A stretch of 64,000 nucleotides of DNA from Clarkia xantiana subsp. parviflora (taxonomy: Eukaryota; Streptophyta; Magnoliopsida; Myrtales; Onagraceae): contig JAPTYO010000008.1 in NCBI GenBank assembly GCA_036873135.1, positions 23,723,001 through 23,787,000 of the forward strand. The letters are read 5' to 3'. The translations under genes and the position numbers were made by a program. Every line of letters starts with the position of its first letter. Within the stretch, counting starts at the first letter, position 1. The notes below the pieces were generated by a model, which saw only the letters and a program-made list of their open reading frames with translations, made no database searches and had not been told where the DNA came from. Below, in pieces: positions 55,385 through 64,000 of this stretch.

Positions 55385-55785
55385 TTAGTTACATGATGCA
55401 TTCATAAATTTTTTCGCGCGTCATAGATGTAAATATTGTTTCCCAAAGCGTTTCAATCCGCGTTTAGTTATTTCACGAATCTAACGTTTCCGTAATTTCT
55501 ATAATAATAATAATTATTATATAATGAATAGAGATATTATTCTACTTACAGCAACATTTGGAAAACGGTGGAAAACGTTTTGTGAAGTTGAAATTGTTTC
55601 ACCGGAAAAGAGAGAACACAAATACACCAGAGATCCCTTTAATCTTGTCCTCTTCTCCCTCCTCCTCGAGATCCCTTTCCCTTTCTCTCTCCCTATACCT
55701 TGAGCTTTCACTCTCTGCCATGGAAACTCACTTCCGGGTCTACCTATAGGTTCTGTTTTCCTTGCTCTGTTTCTGTAAATCGACA
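55385..55785 (+). promoter_or_regulatory. Promoter and 5' leader region of the receptor-like kinase gene
   Basis: Only about 400 bp separate the Helitron end from the kinase start codon. A TATA-like stretch TTATTATATAATG is at about 55514. From 55640 to 55712 the sequence is a pyrimidine-rich (CTT/CTC)n leader, typical of plant 5' untranslated regions. Transcription start cannot be fixed. Confidence 0.5.
55720..55749 (+). CDS. Upstream ORF in the kinase leader (9 codons)
   Basis: ATGGAAACTCAC begins a nine-residue frame (METHFRVYL) ending TAG at 55747-55749, 36 nt before the main ATG. The context CCATGG is good for initiation. If it lies in the mature leader it may dampen translation of the kinase; no evidence beyond position and context. 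Confidence 0.4.
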   Translation: METHFRVYL

Positions 55786-58534
55786 ATGGCGGCGTCCGTT
55801 TTGCTGCTATTCGTTACGATGACGCTGCTCTGTTGGTCGGCGGTGGACTCAGAACCGACTCAGGACAAGCAAGCTCTCCTTGCTTTCCTATCTCAGACGC
55901 CGCACGCGAATCGGCTCCAGTGGAACGCCTCCGCTTCCGCCTGCGGATGGGTCGGCGTCGTTTGCGACGCTACCGGAAGTTACGTCGACACTCTCCGCCT
56001 CCCCGGAGTGGGACTCTTCGGTCAGATCCCAGAGAATACTCTTGGGCGGCTGAGCCAGCTACGAGTTCTGAGCCTCCGATCGAATAAGCTCACCGGAGTA
56101 ATACCCTCCGATTTTGCTAACCTCACCCTCCTTCGCAACCTCTATCTCCAGGACAATGCCTTCTCCAGCAACTTCCCGGCAAGCCTGACTCAGCTGACTC
56201 GGCTGGTCCGCCTCGATTTGTCCTCCAACAACTTTTCCGGCGAAATCCCGTTCTCCGTCAACAATCTGACCCACCTCACTGGCCTTTTCCTACAGGACAA
56301 CCACTTCTCCGGCGCCTTACCAAGCATCAACGCCGACGGACACCTTGACGCGTTCAATGTCTCCCACAATAGCCTCAACGGCTCCATTCCCGCGGGTCTG
56401 TCTAAATTCGGGGCGTCCTCGTTTTCTGGCAATCTAGCTCTGTGTGGCGGCCCGCTGCCTCCTTGCAACCCATTCTTCCCGTCGCCGGCGCCAGCTCCGT
56501 CCGAAAATCCCGTTGCCCCTACCCCAGTGAAGAAGAAATCTAAAAAGCTCTCAACGGCCGCGATAATCGCTATCGCCATCGGCGCCGCCGTGATTTGGTT
56601 CCTGCTTCTGCTCCTACTGATACTTTGCTTCCGCCGCCGGCAGCCCAAAAAGACTCCGAAGCCAGTGGCCTCGACCGCCGCCGCAACGGCGGCCCGTACC
56701 TTCGAGGCGGGGACTACGTCCTCGTCGAAGGACGATATCACTGGCGCATCCACAGATGCGGAGCGGAACAAGCTCGTTTTCTTCGAAGGCGGTGTTTACA
56801 GCTTCGATCTGGAGGATCTGCTCAGAGCTTCGGCGGAGGTTCTAGGGAAGGGAAGCGTCGGAACGTCGTACAAGGCCGTCCTCGAAGAAGGCACCACCGT
56901 GGTGGTGAAGAGGCTTAAGGACGTAACGGTGACGAAGAAGGAATTCGAAGGTCAGATGGAGGTTCTGGGGAAGATAAAGCACGACAATGTAGCCCCACTG
57001 CGAGCCTTCTACTTCTCTAAAGACGAGAAGCTCCTCGTCTTCGACTACTTCGCCGCCGGCAGCTTGTCCGCTCTCCTCCACGGTACGCGCCACCGCCATT
57101 TTTGTTTACATCCCTGAAAATGCAAAAAGAATCCCCTAATTAATGAATCAATTAGAACTTTAATCTTGGCCAAAAACAAAATATTAGAACTTAAATAAAT
57201 TAATTATTCATTGGAATGTCTGCTTTTGATTGAGCTGTTTCTTGTCATCGAATCTTTGTTCTTGAGGAGATTTAGGATTTAATTAAATTTTTTGGCCAAA
57301 AGGATTTAATTAATGTTCTTATATAATATTAATTACAATATTAGTATTCCATTGCTCGAACTGGAACTCGGCTTATCCGAGCCGAGCGGGAGTTGAGCAA
57401 TGGGAATACTCAAATTACGGCTTGTCAATCTGAAAGTTCTTTACACTTTTAGGACCCTTGAATAAAAATATGAAATTTCTTAATCTTAATTTGGATGAAC
57501 AAGTTCTCTATGATTCTATCTATCTACTACTTAATTGGATGGACAAGTTGGTACTATTATAATACGTGGTTCGGGTTCATCGAATTAGAATTATGGACCC
57601 GGTCCGGTTCCTTTAGGTTAAAGTTACATACATAGCTACAGGCGTGAGGTAATGATGATTCAACAACTTTAGTCATGACACATCCTTTTCCATTGATCAT
57701 TGTAACTTCATTTTCACTTCTCCCATCAAGAACATGAAAGTAATAATTTTGGGACCAACTACATAATTTAAGTAATATCATACACATAAAGTATTTATTT
57801 AACTATCTATATAAATATGCATGCCATCTACGTTCAAAGTTGACTAATCATTATACACAACATTTTCTCAATTTGCAGGGAGTAGAGGTTCGGGTCGGTC
57901 TCCGCTTGACTGGGATAGTAGATTGAGAATCGCCATTGGTTCAGGACGAGGCCTGGCCCACCTCCACGAGTCCGGTCGGGTCGTCCATGGCAACATCAAG
58001 TCATCCAACATTCTCCTCGGACCCGACCAATCGGGCCACGTATCCGATTTTGGGCTCAACCCGCTATTCGGCACCGCCGGCCCGTCAAACCGCATTGCAG
58101 GATACCGAGCCCCAGAGGTCATGGAAACTCGGAAAGCCACTTTAAAATCTGATGTCTATAGCTTCGGGGTCCTACTGCTCGAGCTCCTGACAGGCAAGGC
58201 CCCGAACCAGGCATCGCTTGGGGAAGAAGGCATCGACCTGCCCAGATGGGTCCAGTCGGTGGTTCGGGAGGAGTGGACCGCTGAGGTGTTTGATGTGGAG
58301 CTAATGAGGTACCACAACATCGAGGAAGAGATGGTGCAGTTGCTCCAGATCGCAATGTCGTGTGTGGCTCAGGTCCCTGACCAGAGACCGAACATGTCTG
58401 AGGTTGTCAGGATGATGGAGGACATGAACCGAGGAGAGACCACCACCACCGATGATGGGCTGAGGCAGTCATCGGATGATCCATCGAAAGGGTCCGGTAG
58501 CCATACACCGCCGACGGTCGGGGTTACTCCTTGA
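55786..58534 (+). CDS. LRR receptor-like kinase, probable inactive (At2g26730-like)
   Basis: Two exons, 55786-57082 and 57879-58534, with a GT..AG intron of 796 bp splitting a Gly codon, give 650 residues. The ATG at 55786 opens a signal peptide (residues 1-23); an earlier in-frame TTG is not used. LRRNT has [15 protein letters not shown] (46-60). About five LRRs follow to 205, including [24 protein letters not shown] and a Pro-rich stalk precede a membrane helix at about 257-281. The kinase domain keeps the Gly loop [10 protein letters not shown] (352-361), the Lys in TVVVKRL (375), DFG (489-491) and APE (510-512). The catalytic HRD is HGN (469-471), so strong phosphotransfer is unlikely. 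Intron place, length and the tail TPPTVGVTP match the Arabidopsis At2g26730 protein. It would act at the plasma membrane as an LRR-III co-receptor or scaffold; its ligand is unknown. The frame is intact. Confidence 0.95.
57083..57878 (+). other. Intron of the receptor-like kinase gene
   Basis: Donor GGTACGCG and acceptor TTTGCAGGG. It is AT-rich with no nested gene. LRR-III kinases commonly have one intron at this place in the kinase domain, after the ALLHG motif. Confidence 0.9.
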
Positions 58535-58987
58535 TAGACCAACATTGTGAGCTTCCCTTAATGAAGAGTGGGCATTAGGGTGGTAAATAATGAAAGTTCA
58601 GGTGCTCATTTGGTAATAAGGGGAAGAAAGAGGGAGACGTGCCAAAATTCTTACAACTTCAATTTTCTTCTTTTTCTTATTTTGTGATTTACTATTTTTC
58701 TGGGCTTAGAGGGGTGGAAATGTGTAACTGGGTTGTTATTTATTTATTTTAGTGATTAAATATTATTATATCAGTCAACATTGTTGAAGTGTAGTAAGAT
58801 CAAAAAAACAAAAAAAAACATTGTTGAAGTGTCTTTGTCTGTCTCTTTTATTCAGGTCTATTGATTTTCTGCATTTTATTCTCAGTTAAAAATGATTCTA
58901 TGTTCAATTGTGCTTACTTGTTAGTCATTATTATTGATAAAATCATCGACGGTATTTATTTGTCTATTGACTAATAATATATTGAGA
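58535..58987 (+). other. 3' untranslated and flanking region of the kinase gene
   Basis: Follows the TGA. T-rich sequence with several AATAAT-like poly-A signals (near 58588 and 58738-58765). No further gene before the foldback element. Confidence 0.5.
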
Positions 58988-60337
58988 TTATAATTAAATT
59001 GGTACTTGAGATAACACATAAATACGAATTGGTATTGTGAGACAATTTTTGTTACAAATCAGTATTCGAAAAACCTATGTGTTGCATCGTCTGTATTTCA
59101 TTAGTTTTGAACGGAAAAGGTCACGTACAGCGCACGCAGACAGTATTTGCTGAAATTCAAAAAATATCTCGATATGCATTGACCAAATACCCTTCTACTA
59201 TAAATTATTATAAGGATTCCCTTTTTAATTAGGGTTTCAAGAGTTCAATTTCTTAGTTATAACCTCAAATTCTCTCCAAATCTCAGCCTCATCTGCATAT
59301 TTTCGTTGTCTCCACCTCAAATTGATGTTTTCAATGACTTCTAGTAGTTCGATGGACACACCCGCTCGACGAAAAAGAAATTGTGGACGGATTGATGTGG
59401 TGAAAACGTTCGGTACTTGGGAGAATTTCCAGCGGAGGTCATATACATGTCGTATACTATACAATTGGATTTCTGCCGAGGTTAAGAACATGATGAGTGT
59501 TGAATACGAAAAGTTTGAAAAATATCTGCATGGGGAAATGTTTTTTTTTACTATTGCAATATTGTATATAACATTTGTTTTGTAGTTTCAATGTGGTATA
59601 TGACATTCTTTTAATTCTTGCAATGTGGTATATGACCTTTGTTTAATTGCTGCAATGTGATATATGTTATTTGTTCTATTGTTACATGTGATATCTGAAT
59701 TTATGTCAGAATAAGAAAGTTTTATCCTTCTGAATATGTAGGGGTGTATGTTCTCTCGCATATATTACTACTCGAACATTTTCTCGACGAACTCAACGTT
59801 AGATTTCAGAGACGAGTGAGTCATCTCATTGATCTGTAATGACAAATTATGTTTCTTCTTGAGCCTGATTCCTAACCTCATTATGAAAATCCCGTCTCTT
59901 TAAATATAGAGAAAGACAATATATATTAGAAATTATAAGTTCCCTATACCTAAGTAAAACCAGTGCTTAAAATCTAAATTCCGATTTTGGAAAATCAAAA
60001 GTACAAATTCGTCAAATCGGTCGCAATTGACGAAATCTAACTATTTCTGGAAGAGTCCGAAAAGTGGGTTTCTAGTGTGCTTAGTTTGGTGAGATGGCAA
60101 GTCAGCCGGAAGAGATGAAGTGTTTCTTCATGTTACATTAGAAGGATTTTGATCAATTCATGTCGAGATAATTTTGAATTTAAGCCAATATAGGTTATGT
60201 GCAACACGTGACATTTTCCGTTCAAAACTAACGAAATACAAACGGTTTAACAACTAAATCTTCTTGGATACCAATTTGTTACAAAAATCATTTTTATGTA
60301 TCCTCGTGATATATCGGATACCAATTTAATTATAATA
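58988..60337. mobile_element. Second foldback transposon, related to 20796-22498
   Basis: The ends ATTATAATTAAATTGGTA (58988) and TACCAATTTAATTATAAT (about 60337) are inverted. The next 150 bp pair imperfectly; landmarks are TTAGTTTTGAACGGAAAA and TTTTCCGTTCAAAACTAA. AATTGGTAC, GTTGCA.CGT and TTAGTTTTGAAC-like words in the same order relate it to the first foldback. No transposase or clear target duplication is seen. It carries a GRF-like coding fragment. Confidence 0.65.
59322..59585 (+). pseudogene. GRF zinc-finger-like fragment inside the foldback element
   Basis: The 87-residue frame contains RRKRNCGRIDVVKTFGTWEN and FQRRSYTCRILYNW, like the N-terminal half of GRF-type zinc fingers (C-x-C-G ... 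NPGRRFYGC). The first Cys is changed (RNCG) and the later Cys pair is missing. GRF-like fragments are common inside plant transposons. The hydrophobic tail is probably not part of the domain. Probably captured and decayed. Confidence 0.5.
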
Positions 60338-60854
60338 ACTAGTACATTTTATGGGGTGTACGGCCGGACCTCTTCCCACTCGGGCCACTCACACTCCGCG
60401 GTCCCCATAACATAGTGACAATTGGAATTCATGAGGTGAGCCAGTCAAAAACTGCTGGTTCACACTTTCACACCATACGAAGTTTTAGTTTTATTATTTT
60501 TTTTTTTATAAAAAAAATTCGAGTCTTAATCAACCTATAGAATTATTAGGGTTGATAACCAATTCGCTACCCTTGATTATGAATTTCTACTCAAAATTTG
60601 ATTTTTTTTTTTTTTTTAAGTTGGATACTCAAGCTTTCAATTTTTTAAGCAAATTGTTATATCTATTTCAATTCTTATCTAATTTGTTATAAAATAAGCA
60701 TTTTCCAACCACGTGCAGTGTTTTCATGTGTACTAAAACGAATTCATATATAAATTGAAAGAGTTATAAGGAAATGCTTTCAATTGGACACTCATTTGAA
60801 AGACACTGTTAGAATTGAACGACTTTCCAGTTGATACAACAATCTTTTGGATTT
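60338..60854. other. Intergenic DNA between foldback and element G
   Basis: Homopolymer T tracts at 60498 and 60602, and no supported gene. Confidence 0.45.
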
Positions 60855-61492
60855 TGTTAGATACTGCTCGTCCGGGGATCTAATCTTGGTGGTCTTGAGT
60901 CGAGTCATGTTCCTCCAATCTTCGGGTTACGGTCAATCCAACTCCGTGCCTGGCGGACCTGCACAAATGGTAGTTCCAGAGTGTGGGGGGGGGGGGGGGG
61001 GGGGTTGTCTCTGGCGAACCCTCTCCGATGCCAAAGTAAGAATATAATTCTAGAGAGAGAAAGTAGACAGAAGTCAGAGCACCGGTGTCTCAATCCGAGA
61101 TTAAATTGGAAATGAAGGACCTAGGCCCCTATTTATAGAGTTTGGATCTAGGCACCGGAGGGGCCCACATTTTTAGGTGGGGCCCGCACAGAGATTGAGA
61201 GAGATCGGGTATACGCGGTGCCCCGGACAGCAGTGTCTAGGAATAGGGGTCGACACGGGGTGTGTCGGCCTCGGACGAGTCTGGTTGCTGTGTCCGGTTG
61301 CACAGTCCGGTTGCCCTGCTACCGGACTTGTCTGGTTGCTCCGGACGAGACCGGCACAACCGAACAAGTCTGATTGCTACGTGGCAACAGGAACATGGCG
61401 CGTATCCCTAGGAACAGAATTGTCTTACCTTGAGGTCGGCGGGGCGATCGTGTTTGAGCCTTAGTGAGTTCCAATAGGGTGTATATCCATCA
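60855..61492 (-). repeat. Element G, 3' LTR in minus orientation
   Basis: Read on the minus strand it starts TGATGGATATACACCC at 61492 and ends ATCTAACA at 60855. It contains repeated CCGGAC/GGTTGC words, a TATA-like CTATAAATAGGGG (about 61129-61141) and the conserved C-rich-loop hairpin (60976-60981 with 61009-61014). A polypurine tract CGGGGGCAAA lies just beyond 61492, so this is a 3' LTR. It is a Tat-like family distinct from A, B and D. Confidence 0.8.
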
Positions 61493-62446
61493 TTTGCCCC
61501 CGAGTCAAGAATTGGTTTACTACTACTTGACTCTATTTTTTAGAAGGATTAAACGCATGATTGTACCTCGGCTACTGTTTTACCTTTGCTCGTCTATGTT
61601 GAGCGGTCTTTCCTTCCATTCTAGGAGGGTTTGACATATATCATCATTGAACTCATAGAAAAAATCCATAACAGGTTAGTCATAGACGTGCTATCTTGTG
61701 ATGACGTGTATGCAACCGACGACATGTTGTTATGATAAATTGAATTTGATGTAATTGAACGTGGATCACATGTGCTCGTAATATATCATAACTAATAATG
61801 CAAGTACGTATGGACATGTTATCATGGGTACTAGTCTATGTAGTCAATATAATAGATATGAATGAATAGCAATGTGACATGATGTGCACCTATGAGAGTG
61901 TTACAATGTAGTGACATGTGTCTGTGTCAGTGTCAAATAGATGTAGTCATGCATAGTGATGAAAAAATATATAACTGACATGATACTAGTAAGTATGCAT
62001 GTATGTGTGAACATGTAATCAATAGTGAGCTAAGTGTTCTACTACACTTATTGTAATGCATATGAATGCAACCATGGTAGTGAATTTAGAGTTTCCTTTC
62101 TATCATGGAAAACTATCAATGATGTATATCAATTTGCATCTATCAATGATATGTGTATGTTCTAGTGTATAAATAATCAATCATGAGTAGTAATGGCGAT
62201 ACATGCACAATCATGTCGGGTGATAGAAAACTCATAAGTGTTATGACACTATAGTTATGATGCACCTAGATGCACACATGGTAATGGGTAATAAAATTAC
62301 TAAGTGTTTGACAACACTAGTGGTGATGCATATGGATGCATGTATATATATCATGAAAATATGCCCTAAGCATGTAAAAAATTACTTGCAATATATGGTT
62401 AAGTCAATGACAATTGAATCATTGTATATAATCGGAAAGGGGGTTG
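61493..62446 (-). mobile_element. Element G, internal 3' sequence
   Basis: Begins with the polypurine tract and the inverted repeat GAGTCAAG (61502-61509) with CTTGACTC (61526-61533), as in A and B. The remainder is rich in ATGCATGTATG words, like the 3' ends of A. It encodes no protein. It ends where an oppositely oriented LTR fragment begins. Confidence 0.6.
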
Positions 62447-62881
62447 CCTAGCAACCGGACTCGTCCGGGGCCGACATACCCCATGTCGACCCCCTACCCC
62501 CGGACACCGCTGTCCGAGGCACCCGCGTATACCCGATATCTCTCAATCTCTGTGCGGGCCCCACCTAAAAATGTGGGCCCCTCCGGTGCCTAGATCCAAA
62601 ATTCTATGAATAGGGGCCTAGGTCCTTCATTTCCAATTTAATCTCGGATTGAGACACCAGAGCTCTGACTTCTCTCTACTTTCTCTCTCTAGAATTAATT
62701 CTTACTTTGGCATCGGAGAGGGTTCGCCAGAGACACCCCCCCCCCCCCCCCCCATTCTCTGGCACTGCCCTTTGTGCAGGTCCGCCAGGCACGGAGTTGG
62801 ATTGACCGTAACCCGAAGATTGGAGGAACATGACTCGACTCAAGGCCGCCAAGATTGGACCCCCGGACGAGCATGTTCCAA
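62447..62881 (+). repeat. Truncated 5' LTR of a G-family element in plus orientation
   Basis: The sequence matches the inner part of the minus-strand G LTR in inverted orientation, starting at GCAACCGGACTCGTCCG and ending GTTCCAACA. The stem-loop is GCCAGAGA (62726-62733) with TCTCTGGC (62756-62763) around a long C tract. The first 200 or so bases of the LTR are missing. A primer-binding site follows at 62882. Confidence 0.8.
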
Positions 62882-62898
62882 CATTGGCGCCGTCAATG
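62882..62898 (+). promoter_or_regulatory. Primer-binding site of the plus-orientation G fragment
   Basis: TTGGCGCCGTCAATGCA starts right after the LTR end, as in elements B and D. It marks the LTR at 62447-62881 as a 5' LTR. Confidence 0.75.
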
Positions 62899-63081
62899 CA
62901 TAGTCCAAGGATCTCCGGTTTATGATCATAATTCGAAAATGGAAATGTGATCATCTATATATGGCTTCTCCGCATATGGAGTCCAATTTTTACAAGGATA
63001 AATGCAAGGATACTCATAAGGATACGTTATCCATCATTGCGTCTGCCTTATTAGTAGCGTTATCCTCCCCCATGGGTATGT

Positions 63082-63403
63082 TTATGTTTCTTCGAAGCTT
63101 ACCAGTAGGGGGTCCCCTGGTATTAGGTATGTCGGACTCTTTCCTAGTATCGTCAATAGTTGGGCATGGAGGGTGTCTGTCGAACTCCCTTCATGCACTA
63201 TAATTCTCTTCGTGTCAAAGCTAGTGATTCCCCCTATTATGACCAATACATCTCTGTGTGGAAACACTATGTTTTCCATATCCCTTTTTGAGAGCTGGAT
63301 GATGGCGTCGCCCTTCTTCCCTTGCTAGGCTTGGGGCCTTTGAAGAGTTCTTAATGGAAGTGTATTCCATTACCTGAGATGAGCTTACTAGGTGTAGTCG
63401 CAT
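63082..63403 (-). pseudogene. Gypsy protease remnant
   Basis: The minus strand reads FPHRDVLVIIGGITSFDTKR and IIVHEGSSTDTLHAQLL. It aligns by eye with the protease of element B ([15 protein letters not shown] and [13 protein letters not shown]). The catalytic Asp is replaced (VHEGSS), and a stop and frameshift occur upstream near 63221-63290. It points against the adjacent LTR and primer-binding site, so it belongs to a different or inverted copy. Confidence 0.65.
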
Positions 63404-64000
63404 CTCCTAGCTATTTTGTGAAATCATATAGATTCACTGGAGGTGTTTGCCCTTGAAGGTGGGTGTTGTCCATGTGATATGGTTTCCCCAATTTTTGGAG
63501 GGATGTGCTCGCGACTGCCCCTTCTTATGCCAATAGGTATTCTCTTTGTTTTTGCGGGGAAGGCATGTTGTGACTTGGATGGTGCCCCCTTGTATATCAA
63601 CGACCGGTGGTATCTTCCGACGAACGTAGCACTAAGATACTTTTTGGAAGGTTGTAGTGGGGGTAGTCCTTTGTGACCCTCATAGTAATTCTTCTTATAA
63701 GATGTTGAGAGTGCTCAACTCATTTTGGTAGTGAGCTGTCCATCTTAATGATCATTTCCCAGAGTCTTGACCTTATAGGTGCCCTTTGATAATAAGCAAT
63801 CTATTCCTCATGCGTTCCTTTGAGGAGGTTAGCAAATGGTAGTGCTGATCAAACATTTTTGAACAAGATAGTTTGTCGGCGGCGATGTTTTGATTGATGA
63901 CGATGCTTTCGTTCGTCAGTGGCGTGCAACCTTGGTGGCGACTCTCTTGGTCGGCGACGGCGTTTTTTATGGACTCTTTTAGTAGTCAACCTGTGTATAT
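63404..64000. other. Unassigned right end, probably retroelement-derived
   Basis: May hold gag-side sequence of the minus-strand protease remnant. No domain could be recognised. Confidence 0.3.

Noticed and set aside
55762..55785. Earlier in-frame start of the kinase
   Set aside because: The frame there begins with TTG, not ATG, and the ATG at 55786 gives a proper signal peptide.
56190..56771. Antisense open frame over the kinase exon
   Set aside because: Shadow of GC-rich LRR and juxtamembrane coding sequence; no domain.
63443..63676. 77-residue plus-strand open frame at the right edge
   Set aside because: Cys/Gly-rich without recognisable domain, in retroelement-like surroundings; chance frame likely.

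Overview
The window looks like nuclear DNA of a flowering plant, probably a eudicot. The signs are spliced GT..AG genes, plant-type LTR retrotransposons, a plant L1-type LINE, a Helitron, scraps of plastid genes, and one leucine-rich-repeat receptor-like kinase closely resembling Arabidopsis At2g26730. The species cannot be fixed from the sequence. About 80% of the window is transposon-derived and only one host gene, the kinase at 55786-58534, looks functional.

Layout, left to right. 1-16092 is the 3' part of a Tat-like Gypsy retrotransposon (element A), split by a complete nested relative (element B, 4063-14812, target duplication ACATC). Element A itself sits in a badly decayed Copia element (C, about 16093-18008). 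18009-24081 is AT-rich intergenic DNA holding a 1.7-kb foldback transposon (20796-22498). 24082-25508 carries scrambled plastid fragments (ndhB, ycf1, ndhD, rpoC1). A CACTA-like non-autonomous transposon follows (25902-27857), then another organelle-like stretch.

28400-51432 is a minus-strand L1-type LINE cut into four pieces by three LTR retrotransposons, each with a perfect 5-bp target duplication: a Tat-lineage Gypsy (D, 31582-42810, CATAG), a Copia (E, 43148-48670, CCTCC) and a 2-kb gag-only Copia derivative (F, 48857-50859, CTTCT). A Helitron in minus orientation (52208-55384) lies just upstream of the kinase gene. Downstream are a second foldback element carrying a GRF zinc-finger-like fragment (58988-60337) and pieces of a further Tat-like family in opposite orientations (G, 60855-64000).

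How parts work together. In D, gag, protease, reverse transcriptase, RNase H, a second RNase H and integrase lie in one reading frame broken by two stops and one frameshift. A, B and D also carry, between the sense genes and the 3' LTR, a spliced gene on the opposite strand (Transposase_28-like domain, then basic and coiled-coil regions) plus tandem repeats. B has lost RT and integrase; its second ORF is protease followed directly by a second Gag-like half.

The most interesting unlisted signal is a stem-loop in the LTRs of four Tat-like families. It lies between a conserved CATCGGAGAGGG-like box and a CCTTNTGCAGG-like box, and its stem sequence differs between families but stays paired. A second pairing motif lies next to the polypurine tract. 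These are read by eye and need alignment to confirm.
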